This document shows positions 11,094 through 22,438 of a stretch of DNA of 64,000 nucleotides, in pieces. The translations under genes were made by a program, and so were the position numbers. Each line of letters opens with the position of its first letter. Positions within the stretch are counted from its first letter, which is position 1. The notes beneath the pieces were generated by a model. The model saw only the letters and a program-made list of their open reading frames with translations, was not told the DNA's origin and made no database searches. The DNA comes from Chamaecyparis obtusa (taxonomy: Eukaryota > Streptophyta > Pinopsida > Cupressales > Cupressaceae): assembly GCA_027943335.1 (NCBI GenBank), contig BSBK01004083.1, positions 434,501 through 498,500 of the forward strand, read 5' to 3'.

Positions 11094-11565
11094 TGTTGTT
11101 GTAATTAAATATTTTTAATTACACTTAACTTAATCTTACTTAGGATAATGCATTACATAGTAGTTTGTGATTGAGACACCTAGGAGTGTGCACCTCATTA
11201 AGCACATGGTGTAGGAGAATTTAGTTGTCATCACATACCTCTTTGTGTGTGAGATCCACCTTTCGTGCTCTTATAACATTATCATCCTAATCCATTGCAC
11301 ATACTTTATTGCATAATGGAGGATGATCCACATTTGGTGGACATGTGATTACACCTAGCATAGGTGATATCTTATCAACTCCGTATCATTGTCTCTTATT
11401 GTCTTTCTTATATAAGGAGGCCTATTATGTACATTTTAATCATGTCCATGATCAATAATATCATTCTTGCATCTTAATGCAATTGTCTTGTCAATCTCTT
11501 GTGGAAGTTATCTTGGTCTTGCATTCGATCTTGGGGGTGTTGCAGAGTCACCTAAAACTCTAACA
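11094..11565 (+). repeat. 5' LTR of the gag-only element
   Basis: It carries TATATAAGGAGG near 11410, a plausible TATA box, about 150 bp before the LTR end. The LTR end and the following primer site closely resemble those of the element at 6927-9308. Confidence 0.9.
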
Positions 11566-12332
11566 TGGTATCAGAGCTCTCAAGGTGTGAAGACGTCTTC
11601 TCAAGAAATGCAATCTTGGCTTGATTCAATTGTGGGTGTAGAATAAAGGTATTTGGACATCACCATTGCATAGTCTATTTGGAGAAAATGTGGGGTTTTG
11701 TATTTTGTGGCTTTCTATTGCAGGTCAATATTGGTTCTTGCTGGTGCAAATCAGAGGTTGGCATCATATTAAGGAGGTTCAAAAACCCCTAAATCGAATT
11801 TTATTTCATCCAAATCAGACACCCGAGGCCAAATCTAGAACTATTTGAATTTTGGAAGTGCGGCGGCGGCGATTCAGAAAAAATAATTTCAGAGGCGATT
11901 TTCAAACAGCGATATCTCAGTCATTTGGACTCCTTTTTTCAAGCAATTTTTTTTGTTTTCGAGTAGAATTTCATAATCTACACAATGGTTCAAGTGGTTT
12001 CTGATTTTTGTTCCTGAATTTTTCTGAAAATTGCAAATCTCGATTCTTTTTAACTTCCAAGGCCTCATTTGAGCTCATATGAACTCTTTTTTAGGTGCAA
12101 TTTTTTTTTAAAGTGCATAATTTTTTCTATATTTTCCAGATCCGAAATCAAATTTTAGTGACTGTGACCAAAAACTGTACTTTCAGAAATTGGCTTACTT
12201 TTTTCATTTGTAATGCATAAGCCTTAGCTTGGTCTTTTGCATAATGATCTAAGTCTATTATAGCTTGATTTTGGAGTGTAATAATTTGTTGATCTCAATT
12301 TGTAATGAGAGAAGTGTATCATTAATGTAATC

Positions 12333-13280
12333 ATGGGTTATGAAACACATCCTGCAGTAATACTTTTGACTAAGGATAATTATGAGTCATGGGCAAAAGG
12401 AATCATCACACATTGTAGATGGCTTAATCTCTTGCCTCATCTTTATGGACTCATTCCTGAGCCAAAGTCACAGGGGAAGCAATATGTTTGGGGAGAAAAG
12501 AATGCTCATATTATAAATTTGATTATTGGTAGCATCAGTTTATGTCTCTTTTATGACATCTATCCCAAATTTAGAGGTGTTCAATGTCCACACATAATTT
12601 GGACAATCATTTGGGAGATTGTTGGTGATCCACATGTTCCTCCATTCCCAGATGATCTTGCTTCAGATTGTCTCATTCCTCTTGATGATGCAGATAATAT
12701 TCCCTATGATGATTATACTTTAGATGCAATTGAAGAATTTGCAGCAATTGAGAGCGAGGATGATCCAGTGGCTCCTCCTGTAGCTCCTACTTCTCTAGTT
12801 GAGATCACACAATCATCTCTTGTTGGCGATTCCAGTGATTCATTGCAAGAGATATCTATTTGTCTTCCTGATTGGGATTCTTACTTGTCAGATATTGGTT
12901 CATTATTTGTGGAGTCTCATATTTCAGATTTGGGAGACATACTTGAGGGGGTTTCTCTTCTCTTTGATGACAGTTTCATCATAGTTGGAGATACTTCTTC
13001 ACCTTCTTTGGAGATTGGTATTCATGATTCTTCTTCTTCACTTGGTTTGTCACATGATGTGATAGATTCTTTGAGATTGGAGAGGCCTATTCAGTCTTCA
13101 AAGATGCATATTTGGAGACCTTCTTCCTTCTTTCATTTGGATATGGATTGGTTAATGACATCATCATCATACTTCATTTGGATTCCACTTCCTAGTTCCT
13201 ATCCAGAATGGGAACCACACCTACATTTGTACTTGGTATATCTTCTTCCCAAAGGGAGAAATGTTGTTTGTAGTCATTAG
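12333..13280 (+). CDS. Gag-like ORF with acidic C-terminal half
   Basis: The frame encodes 315 residues. About the first 100 resemble the N-terminal part of Ty1/copia Gag: a NYESWAKGI motif, LYGLIPEPK, a W-x-x-K stretch and alternating hydrophobic helices. The family's CX2CX4HX4C zinc knuckle is absent. From about residue 110 the protein becomes strongly acidic and aromatic, with repeated Asp, Ser and Trp and no known domain. Gag proteins form the particle that packages retrotransposon RNA, so this one could help co-packaging with a helper copia element; that is inference. ATG at 12333 is the first in frame, 768 bases after the LTR. The C-terminal half is unrecognised. Confidence 0.7.
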   Translation: MGYETHPAVILLTKDNYESWAKGIITHCRWLNLLPHLYGLIPEPKSQGKQYVWGEKNAHIINLIIGSISLCLFYDIYPKFRGVQCPHIIWTIIWEIVGDPHVPPFPDDLASDCLIPLDDADNIPYDDYTLDAIEEFAAIESEDDPVAPPVAPTSLVEITQSSLVGDSSDSLQEISICLPDWDSYLSDIGSLFVESHISDLGDILEGVSLLFDDSFIIVGDTSSPSLEIGIHDSSSSLGLSHDVIDSLRLERPIQSSKMHIWRPSSFFHLDMDWLMTSSSYFIWIPLPSSYPEWEPHLHLYLVYLLPKGRNVVCSH

Positions 13281-13629
13281 AATATACTTTGTCTTCAAGC
13301 ACTCACCATTTTTGTAGGAGATTCTTCATTATGGGGGCGATATCATGTCTCCAACTATCCTTCTTATGGGGGGATAATTATTTGTATATACATGATCTAT
13401 GTAGTTCTTGGGGGGTCTTGAGCACTCCATCCATCCATGCATCTTGTTTTCTTCTCTCTTTTTGGGGGAGGGTTTTTCCCATGAGGTTTTCCCTCTTTCT
13501 CCACTTTATGAGAGTTATGCATTTCATGTATTGCATTTTGTACATGAGTACCTAACATGGCCTAGTTGCCGGGACCCATCTTACATTGTGAGTTTAAGTG
13601 CATTCTCCTAAGTTGCACTTAAGGGGGGG

Positions 13630-14117
13630 TGTTGGTGTAATTAAATATTCATAATTACACTTAACTTAATCTTACTTAGGATAATGCATTACATAGTAAT
13701 TTGTGATTGAGACACCTAGGAGTGTGCACCTCATTAAGCACATGGTGTAGGAGAATTTCCACTTTTGGTGTGATAGTTGTCATCACATACCTCTTTGTGT
13801 GTGAGATCCACCTTTCGTGCTCTTATCACATTATCATCCTAATCCATTGCATATACTTTATTGCATAATGGAGGATGATCCACATTTGGTGAACATGTGA
13901 TTACACCTAGCATTGGTGATATCTTATCAACTCCTTATCATTGTCTCTCATTGTCTTTCCTATATAAGGAGGCCTATTATGTACATTTTAATCATGTCCA
14001 TGATCAATAATATCATTCTTGCATCTTAATGCAATTGTCTTGCCAATCTCTTGTGGAAGTTATCTTGGTCTTGCATTCGATCTTGGGGGTGTTGTAGTGT
14101 CACCTAAAACTCTAACA
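13630..14117 (+). repeat. 3' LTR of the gag-only element
   Basis: Begins TGTTGGTGTAATTAAAT directly after the polypurine tract and matches the 5' LTR except for substitutions and one short indel. Confidence 0.9.
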
Positions 14118-14636
14118 ATTATTTATGCACTATGAAGTATGCTTTGTGCAAAGCAATGTTATCAACAATATGAATATAAACAACAAAATCATGTTTTTTA
14201 CAATTCATGGGTTAAGCTCAATTTTATTTTTTCTCTATAACCTCTATGCTATGGAATGCCTTTAAATTTCACATAAAAAAAGTAGATTGTCTTCCTTTTT
14301 CTACAATTTTTTATTTTTTTATATCTCATTAATTCCTGATTTTTTCCCATTTTTTTGAAAAAATCTTATACATTTGGTTTGCTGATTTTTCCCCAAACAA
14401 TTTTTACTGGTATGACAGAAGATTTACACCAGCATTGCATTTATGCTAACAAAAGCATCAAGAAGCTTAACAAATTAAGTTAAAGAGAAATGTGTAATAA
14501 AAAATACCAGAAACAAAATAAAAATTCAATTATAGCTCCAACACTGGAATTTGTTTCAAGATTGCCAAATGAAAAATAAAAATTATACAAAATAAGGAAA
14601 TGAGGAAGAAATGGAAACAACATCTAACCGGTATAC

Positions 14637-14788
14637 CTGCTCAACGCTACAGCAAATGTTTTTATGGAAAGTAATACTGCTTGGTTTGGTTGTCCCGATT
14701 GACAAGTAACAACCTTGTGAACATTGGGAACTGCACGCAGTGGCATGTTTACTTTGTGTGACAACTTGAGGCCCCAAGCATGTTGTCT
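14637..14788 (-). CDS. Internal exon of the unrecognised host gene
   Basis: A 152-base exon lies between the acceptor CTGGCAG and the donor GAGCAG|GTATAC. It encodes 50 residues in phase 0 (RQHAWGLKLSHKVNMPL...) and leaves two bases for the next exon. The previous exon (15270-15190) ends in phase 0, and the next (10947) begins with one base, so both junctions fit. Composition is that of a folded, helical domain. A second frame is also open but would not fit its neighbours. Protein family not recognised. Confidence 0.7.
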
Positions 14789-15189
14789 CTGCCAGGTAAC
14801 CGATCGATAATATGTTCAACTTATATATATGGTATAAATATGGTTTTAAAAAAACACAATCATTAGATACTTGCTGTGATCTCATTTTCAACGGATTAAA
14901 ATATAAAGCTTATGCAAAAAAAAACAATATTAGGAGACTTCATACTGTTCACTGAGGGAAAATAAGCTGACACTTGCATAAATTCAAGGCTAAAATTGGC
15001 ATTAAAACTATTAAATTAAACATCATTGTGACAAACTTTAAATATAGCTAGTGGAGTTAGAATTGGCAAAAGTCTTTGTATATCAGAAAATAAAATGATG
15101 CTACTTAATCCATTGTGTGTTAAATTTACACAAATAATTTGCAATGGAGATAAAAAAATAGAATTTGATTGAAAGGACAATTAAAATAC

Positions 15190-15270
15190 CAGAGTAGATG
15201 TAGGCAGCCTGTGACTCAACATACAAATACGATGTTCAAATGTACTGCAATTGTGTAAAAATTTATGGCC
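15190..15270 (-). CDS. Internal exon of the unrecognised host gene
   Basis: An 81-base exon follows the strong acceptor TTTTTGCAG and ends CTCTG|GTATTT. It gives exactly 27 codons in phase 0 (GHKFLHNCSTFEHRICMLS...), and the alternative frames contain stops. It joins in frame to the exon ending at 15337 and to the one beginning at 14788. Short introns on both sides (66 and 401 bases) make this cluster the most compact part of the gene. Confidence 0.72.
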
Positions 15271-15336
15271 CTGCAAAAATTAGGAAAGATCAACTTTACA
15301 TAGAACAAATATAAATGAACTTAGCAATCACATTAC

Positions 15337-15471
15337 ATATCTTGCTAAGTGAGGTCTGCCAAAAGTAGTAAAGCAAATCAGTGCTAAAATATTGCTATAT
15401 TTTTCACATCTTATGCCATTACGACACATGGCAATCAAATTGCATTGGATTGATTTCCTAATAATATTTGT
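15337..15471 (-). CDS. Internal exon of the unrecognised host gene
   Basis: The donor GATAT|GTAATG ends a long open stretch reading ...CEKYSNILALICFTTFGR. The 5' boundary is uncertain. An acceptor AAATCAG at 15472 gives 45 codons in phase 0, which fits the exon ending at 22308, but the tract before it is purine-rich. A different frame just upstream (15512-15450, YLTKVEEEIRQILLGNQSN...) also looks coding and runs into TGA, so a single-base frameshift within one longer exon is a real alternative. That would mean a broken gene or a base error. Confidence 0.6.
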
Positions 15472-16151
15472 CTGATTTCTTCCTCAACCTTTGTCAAATA
15501 CTTTGATAAAAACAATGCAACAAGCACAAGACAGACTAAGGTGGAAAATCTTGGAGATATTAGAGATGAAAGATCCACTTTGTTAGGAATCAAGTGCTCA
15601 CTCCTACCTCATAGATGTCTGGGTGTAAACCTTGTAGTAGGAACACATTAACCTCCCAATGACCACTCTTCATCCCAATCATAACGCCAATTTATTTTCC
15701 ATCTAGTCCTTAAGCACAGTTACCAAGGTATGTGTGTACAGGATTTAGGATCGTGCCAAATGCACCTTTTTACAAAAGTATACAACAGTATGGACATTTT
15801 GCTAAATATTATCTAAATTTATAGATTTATGGGAATTACAAGGCCCATAAATGGTAGCATTTACATGAATTCATCTTCTTTTTTGGAGGACAAAACATCT
15901 TGGGAGATTTTCAAGAGACATTTTGGCATGGCTCATGCCATCCTTGCCCCTACGTCCTGTACCTGAACTGCATTCATGGTAGGGGTATGATATGTTTCCC
16001 TGTTTCTATCCACTCTACCAACCAGAATAATCTATCCTATCCCCAATATTGTACCCTGTTGACTGAATTATTTAACAAATAAAGCATATATCTCTGATCA
16101 TGTAATGTTCAAGATGTTGCTAGTATAATTGTTTCATTATGTAATTATTAT
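15472..16151. other. Intron sequence, no gene assigned
   Basis: Between the exon cluster and the copia element. A block at 15600-15760 has uneven, repeat-like composition but no matching second copy in this window. No exon with consistent phase was found. Confidence 0.4.
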
Positions 16152-16366
16152 GAAAGTAAATAACAGAATGATTATCAATATATTTGATATTAAACAAAGG
16201 AGAGAAGACTCCTTAAATTAAAGATTACAAGAGATCTTTCCATAACGGAAATGATCAACAACTAAGAAAAGAAAACTAAACTGAAATAAACAAAGAAAGT
16301 TTCTAAATACTATATTAATGACATGATTGACCATTATATACTACATAAAACAATATTATTTTAATA
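16152..16366 (-). repeat. 3' LTR of the decayed copia element
   Basis: Shares TTAAACAAAGGAG, GATTACAAGAGATCTTTC and GACCATTATATACTA with the right-hand LTR near 22100-22250. Confidence 0.75.
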
Positions 16367-16380
16367 CCCTCCCTTAATGG

Positions 16381-18900
16381 TCAATCTACTAACTGTCCAA
16401 GTTTGTCCCAAGATTTTACAAATTTATTTAAACTCAAGGCCATGGTAAGAATGTCTGCAGTTTGATCCTCAATTGGAACATATTGCAACATTACTAATCC
16501 ATCTTCTACAAGTTGGTGTATAAATGACAATGAAGCTCCATATATTTTGGCAAGCTTTAGCTCCCCTTGGTCATCACAAAGCAAGGGTGAAGACCCTACT
16601 TGAGATATTTTCATGTCAAAAGCATCCTCCAAAGCCAGACTGCCTCGTATGTTGTTTTGACAGTTCCCCGATACTCTACTTCAGTCAAGGAAAGAGCTAC
16701 TACCTGTTGCTTTTAACTGGTCCATGTGACTGCGCATATACCAAGACTGAAAACATACCTATAAATAGACTACCTGTCATCAATAGATTTTGCCCAATTT
16801 GAATCTGTAAACCCAACCAGCCTAGGAACTTTGCATCTGCTATATAGAATGCCAAACTCAGATGTCCCTTTTACATATCACAGTACCCACTTCACTGCAA
16901 CCCAGTGTTCTACCTTTGGGGCTGTCATGAAATGAGAAATGTAACTCACAGCATAGCTCAAAACAGGTCTAGTCATTGTAAGGTAGATAAGGCTGCCCAC
17001 TAGTTGCCTGAAAGTTGACTCATTGACCACCATTGGCTTTAATTTGGCTGAAAGTTTCCGCCCTTTCTCCAAAGGTGTAGATGAGATTTTGCAATCTATC
17101 ATTCTTAACTTGTCTAGCAAACTCCAAACATATTTAGACTGAAAAAATAAAAATGCCACCACCTATCTGCCAAACCTTGATACCCAGGCAATAATGAAGA
17201 AGGCCCAAGTCTGTAATAAAAGCCTGACACAAATTCCATTTAATTTGCTCAAGTAAATGTACCCCATTGCCTATAATTATAATATCATCCACATAAATGA
17301 CTAGAAGAATGATATCATTACCTATCATTTTGACATATAAATTGGGATCTAAAGGACTTCTCTGAAACCCTTGTTCATTCAAATGCTCGTCAATCTTAAT
17401 GTACCATGCCTTGACCGCCTGTTTTGAGCCATAAAGAGCCTCAATTAGTCTACATACCTAATGCTCTTTTCCTATAACTTGAAAACCCTGAGGTAGTGTC
17501 ATGGACACTTCTTCCTCCAAATATCCATTAAGTAAGGCACTCTTTGTGTCCATTTGATGGACTATCTAGCCAAGCTATGGCTAGAACTAGATGGATGGTG
17601 CACATCTTTGTTGTAGGAGAAAAGGTCTCTTCACAATCACTTTCTTCTCTTTGCGAGAATCCTTTAGCCACCAAACATGCTTTATATTTGTCAAGTGTCC
17701 AATTAGATTTCTACTTGACTTTGTACACTCGTTTGCAGCCAATGGATTTCTTCCCTAGTGGAAGATTTGAAAGGACCAAGCCTTATTTTTTAAAAGACTT
17801 TGATGATCAGATTTCATAGCCTTTCCCCATTCACGTTTATCTTTCACCTCTGAATAATCCTGGGCCTCATAAACATTCTAAATGTTAGCCATAAGAGCCA
17901 AGTAAATTGTATCTTGCTCACTCTTACCTCTAGATGAGTGACACTCAACCAGTTCATCATCCTGAACATCACCAATGAGTTTCTCCAGACATTTAAGTCA
18001 CAGTGTAGAAACACTTTCATCCAAAACAGCACGGCCGCAATGACTTGGGCTGCCTTGAAATATATCATTTGGATGTTTATCCGGGCTTTCCTAAATAAAA
18101 TCTTCTACTACTAGTGGTTGCCTAGGAGATTCCACAAGTTCGAAGTCATTAAAGTCCCCCCTTTAAGTGAAGCAAATGGAAGCTAAATACCCAAATATGT
18201 AGCCTTCAGAGGCTGATCTTCAAGACCATTGATGGGAGAAGAGAGATGAAAAGGCCCACCTTCATCAATGACTCCGTCCTTGTTGAATGTTAGCCGGTCA
18301 ATGACCACATCAATCAGCCACAGGCTTTATGATTGTCACTGTACCCTATAAGCCTTAACTTTTGAGTTTTGGAGTCAAGTTTGGTTCTCTTGACATATGG
18401 AGTCCAAATATATGCAATGGAACCAAAAAGCTTAAGGTGGCTGATTTGTGGTTTCCTCCTAGAGCATGCTTCCTCTAGGGTCTTCTTTATGAACTATGTC
18501 AAAGACCTATTAACAAGGTAAACTATAATGTAAACTACCTCAGCCAAAAATTCTTTTGAATAATCATGTTCTCCAACATACAATGAGTCATTTTCCTAAT
18601 ACTATAGTTCCTCCCCTCAACTACACCATTTTGTTGAGTATAGAGCGTGATGAATTGACATTTAATGGCATGTTCAAAATAGAAGTTAGTGAATTCGTTG
18701 GAAGAAAACTCAGCCCCATTATCAGACCAAAGAGTGATGATTGGACGTCCTGACTCTTTTTCTGCTAAGGATTTAAACTTCTATAATTCATTACACATCC
18801 AATTTTTCCTTAAGGAGAAACATCCACATTTTCCTACTAAAATCATCAACAAACAAAAGAAAATACTTGGCACCAGTGACAAATGCAGTATTCATTGATC
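16381..18900 (-). pseudogene. Copia pol remnant: integrase, reverse transcriptase, RNase H
   Basis: Read on the minus strand from 18900 downward: an integrase core with WSDNGAEFSSNEF and TQQNGVVEGRN, then reverse transcriptase with SPLDPNLYVK and LLVIYVDDIIIIGN (the YVDD active site is kept), then STPLEKGRKLSAKLKP and RQLVGSLIYLTMTRP, and finally the RNase H end with VPIEDQTADILT. These enzymes copy retrotransposon RNA to DNA and insert it. Several frameshifts and stops separate the parts, so no functional polyprotein can be made. Confidence 0.85.
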
Positions 18901-18952
18901 CACAAACATCTGCATCAACTAATTGAATGACCTTTGATGCTCTCCAAGCTTG

Positions 18953-19604
18953 TCATTCCAAAAATGGAGTTTTATGTTGCTTCCCTGCCTGGCAAGCTCC
19001 ACAAACACATTGTATCTGTTGTTGGATCTCACGTAAGCCTTCTACCATATTATATCGAGCCAATTGAGAAAGATATGTTAAGATGCCCGTAACGTTGATG
19101 CCAAAAAGTATTAATACATGATGAACTCTTTCCATCAAATGCATACTCCTAAACCTCTCCAGTGTCAACAAGTCGATACAACTCATGATCTTCAATGCCA
19201 ACTACAATGGATTTCTTGGACTCCTCCACAATATGACACTTATGTTCATTGAAGATGACATCCAAATTGGGACAATGGTGAATAATTTAACTCGCTAAGA
19301 GCAAATTGAGCTCCATGCCTAGAACAAAGCATACGTTGAGAAAAATGAGATTTCTCCCTTCGAAGGTTATTTGAACATTGCCTTTGCTAACAACTGTATA
19401 ATTTTCACCACTACCGAAGATTACTGAATCAGAGCAAGCCTTATACTCCGTGAACCAAAATCTTTCCTATTTGTAAAATGTCATGATGCTCTAGAATCAT
19501 ATACCACATAGAAGACTTTGCATGATCTACTGGTCATTTGCCCATGAATGCATAGAAGGCTAACTCCTCTAAATGCTCTAAAAGACGAGCCTTTTGTTGA
19601 GACC
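18953..19604 (-). pseudogene. Copia protease and Gag-pre-integrase remnant
   Basis: The minus strand reads VIFGSGENYTVV and GNVQITFEGRNLIFLN in the protease/linker region, then a Gag-pre-integrase module ending CGACQAGKQHKTPF, the zinc-binding CxxC of that family. Stops interrupt it. It is the downstream half of the frame split by the solo LTR at 19605-20889. Confidence 0.75.
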
Positions 19605-20889
19605 TGGAGTGTCATGAATTTGCACCCCGGTGTAATTTCCATTGCATAACGCCCCTACCTTAGCCTAAGACAGGAAATTCCACACCATCCCTTCGCATCC
19701 ACTCATCCTGCTTTGTCACCACCCACTCCAAATCTCGACCATGCCACCTAGATGACTCAAGACACGTGCACGTCGTGGAGACGTATACACTGCGCCCACT
19801 CGTCCGCAAATCTACAAACATGCAAATTGTCGAAGCATTACAAACTGCCACCCTACAAATGTAACGCCCTACTCCACCACCCAAATTCGATTTTTTCATT
19901 ATAACCTTCACTTTGAACATTCATTACTTTCTCTTCATGCTGCTTCACATTTTTGACACACTTCTACAAGCTCTCTACAAAGATTTCTGCATTTTGTAGC
20001 TCTCATTGTGTTCTACACAAATATCTCATCTTGCATTGAGCACCCATTAGCCATCCTTGCTTTCATCTTGTCGAACTTTGCTTCATAGCGATGACGGGAA
20101 GTCATTTACATTATCTTACTTTGTGTCTTTGGAAGCATATCTCGATCTTTATCTATTTCTGGTTCTATTATTGTTTATCTATTTTATCAATACAGTTATC
20201 TATCATTGTTTTTATCAAGCCTATATCAACTATTATGGAGGTAAAAAAACCAAAGCATGGATCTAACTGAGGCAGGTCTCCAAATAGCCACCCCAACATT
20301 TTCTTTGTCTTCATGTGTGCAGGTTTGTGAAGAAACAAGCGTGGACTATCACCTTCATCAACCCTCGACTTCAGTGTGATATTCCTTCTCTTCTTTGTAT
20401 TTTTGTAGTATAGTTATACTTTTCTTCATATTCTATTGTCGAATTTAGCTTCTAGTTAATTTACATTCTGTTATTCTTGTTATTCTATTAGTTTCCTTGT
20501 TTTCTAAGTCGTTCTCTGCGCTATCTATATGGGATGAATGCGCATTGTATTTGTTCTCTTGTCCTCAACCCACGCGTGTGTTTGAGACAATGTGCTTACA
20601 GAGTTCAATGTTTGGTCTCTGTAACATGCTTTTTTATTTTTGAAATCAAAATATTTTTATCTGTTAGACTCCTTTAGTTATTTACATTTATTGTCTTTTA
20701 AATCTTAATTGATTAGTCATCGTAATTCATTCGCATATAGTATCGTAGTTCGTCAAAACCTCTTTATCACACTGAGTGTCTTGATCCCCTAGCTCATCGG
20801 AGCGCTAGTTAAGTGACGTGGCACAAGGGATAGTTCATCCCGTGAGACTTTAACCCGTCTCAAGGCCAATGCACTTTTCCTTCTCCACA
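19605..20889. mobile_element. Solo LTR nested in the copia element
   Basis: The block starts TGGAGTGTCATG and ends CTTCTCCACA. The 5-bp target duplication AGACC is exact on both sides (19600-19604 and 20890-20894). It has no internal repeat, primer site or coding domain, and copia gag sequence resumes right after it. This is the expected scar of LTR-LTR recombination of a full element. The family is not recognised; a length near 1.3 kb fits Ty3/gypsy or larger copia LTRs. Confidence 0.85.
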
Positions 20890-20894
20890 AGACC

Positions 20895-21660
20895 ATCCCT
20901 TGTTAGATTTTTATCAACCAACTACTTTCTGCAATGCTTCTTCATATGATCAAGTTTCCCACAATAGTGATATGTAATAGATTGCAAATTCTTTTAAGGA
21001 TCATCAAGTTTGCCCTGTTCTTGTTGCTAAGTGACTTGCCTTTGCCCTTGTCCTTGGCAGTAAAAGCCCATTCCACACTAAATCGCTTCTCCTACCAAAC
21101 TTCTTCCATCCATCTTGCTGCATGACTTTGTTGCACAAATCATTGAACTTCAGGTCAATATTGGTAGATGTGATCTTCAAAGTCTATGAAATGCTCATAG
21201 GACCATGGTAAGTTTTTCAATGTGATAACAAAATTATCTTCTTTCATCTTGAGACCAATGGCCTCCAGTTGATAGCAAATGTCTTTAATTTTCATCAGAT
21301 GATCTTGCAAAGACAATTTCTCATCCATCATGATTGAGAACATTTTATTTTGAGGAAGAAGGCCCTACCTTTATCTAGTTGTTCGTACATAGATTTTAGA
21401 TGGGTTCACATTTTTGCAAATGTCTTGCCAGACAAAACTTCTTGAAGCATCTCATCTATAACATAACTTGATGAGCATAACCACTTCACAATCATGCTCT
21501 CGAATTTGTCCAGTTCTTTACCCACAACTATTAAATGAGTTGATTTACCAAGCGCTATCTGGTCAAGACACCTTTACTCAAAGATGATGAGCATCCGCTA
21601 TTTCTAGGTGTTATAATTTTTACCATTGAACTTCATACTTCCCTTCAACATGATGTTGGG
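20895..21660 (-). pseudogene. Copia gag remnant
   Basis: The minus strand reads MMDEKLSLQDHLMKIKDICY and LEAIGLKMKEDNFVITLKNL, the typical UBN2-type copia Gag core, followed by a zinc-knuckle trace (YHYCGKLDHMKKHC) near 20970-20930. Stops and shifts break it, and the solo LTR separates it from protease. Confidence 0.8.
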
Positions 21661-22097
21661 TAATGAAGCCAAGTTTGTCAAATGCAATACTTGCTACAAA
21701 AAATGCATGCAAGCAAAAGTACTTAACAATCCTTAGTTTTGTTGCAGAAAACAGTTACGACTATTCAAAAAACAGTTACAACGCTTAGACATAGTAGAAA
21801 ACCCCGATCGCAGCGGTAGAAAGGGCACAAAGAAAACCCCCATAACTTAGAGGAAAAATTGTCCAATAAAATGGCAAGAATGTTATTTTTTTAAGAAGAA
21901 AATCCACGATTTTAAGATCTTCAAGGCACTATGATTTCTCAAAAATGAGGCTCATTTTTTTTGCTCAGGAGAAAAAATTGCAAAAAACAGCAAACAAGTC
22001 CTTTGATTTTCAGGTTATAAAAAACCCTCAAATTAATTCCCAAAAATTTATAAAAAAATCGCTAAAACTTCAACAAAGAAATCATTGATTTTTCCTT

Positions 22098-22268
22098 CAT
22101 AGATATTAAACAAAGGAGTGGAAGATTTCTTAAATAAGAGATTACAAGAGATCTTTCTGTAACAGAAAGTTGAAATGATCAACAAAAAGAAACAAAGAAA
22201 GTTTCTAAATACTACCCTAATGACATAATTGACCATTATATACTAAATATAACAATACTATTTTAATA
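22098..22268 (-). repeat. 5' LTR remnant of the decayed copia element
   Basis: Matches the left LTR over most of its length, but similarity stops near 22098, so the inner end and primer site appear lost. Confidence 0.7.
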
Positions 22269-22307
22269 GTAATTATTATTATAGTTTGTTATACGATGAT
22301 AACATAC

Positions 22308-22438
22308 CATGATTATTTCCATGTCTATAGGAATTGTCAAGGGTACTGCTATGAAAGGATATCTTAGGAGAGGAGGTTCCAACTTCAAGCAATGCCAAGG
22401 AAGAGAAAATGCACGCCCCACAATGTTTTTGTTTGAAT
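22308..22438 (-). CDS. Internal exon of the unrecognised host gene
   Basis: A 131-base exon lies between acceptor TATGCAAG and the strong donor ATCATG|GTATGTT. It begins with two bases that complete the tyrosine codon left by the exon ending at 30268, then reads 43 codons (SNKNIVGRAFSLPWHCLKL...) and ends in phase 0. A run LLRYPFIAVPLTIPIDMEI suggests a folded core. The plus strand is also open here, but only the minus strand offers a good donor and consistent phase. Confidence 0.65.

Larger units (their letters stand above)
11094..14117 (+). mobile_element. Non-autonomous LTR retrotransposon with gag-like ORF (TR-GAG type)
   Basis: LTRs at 11094-11565 and 13630-14117 begin TGTTG-TGTAATTAAAT and end CTCTAACA. 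The 5-bp target duplication ATTAT is exact (11089-11093 and 14118-14122). TGGTATCAGAGCTCT follows the 5' LTR as primer site, and AAGGGGGGG (13621-13629) is the polypurine tract. The 2.06-kb interior has one long frame, gag-like at its start, and no protease, integrase or reverse transcriptase. That matches the layout described as terminal-repeat retrotransposons with a GAG domain. The 5' LTR lacks about 16 bases (CCACTTTTGGTGTGAT) present in the 3' LTR. It sits in the last intron of the minus-strand host gene, in opposite orientation. Confidence 0.93.
16152..22268 (-). mobile_element. Decayed Ty1/copia retrotransposon, split by a solo LTR
   Basis: LTR remnants lie at 16152-16366 and about 22098-22268, both beginning TATTAAAATA on the minus strand. 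AAGGGAGGG next to the left LTR is the polypurine tract. Both outer edges share the 11 bases GTAATTATTAT. Between them, in the order expected on the minus strand, are gag (about 21660-20895), Gag-pre-integrase and integrase (19201-18550), reverse transcriptase (17380-16880) and RNase H end (16630-16381). Frames are cut by many stops and shifts. The right LTR lacks its inner end and no primer site is visible. The element lies in an intron of the minus-strand host gene, in the same orientation. Confidence 0.85.

Noticed and set aside
15600..15660. Minus-strand reading VNVFLLQGLHPDIYE followed by a donor-like GTAGGAG
   Set aside because: No acceptor or phase match; more likely part of a dispersed repeat.
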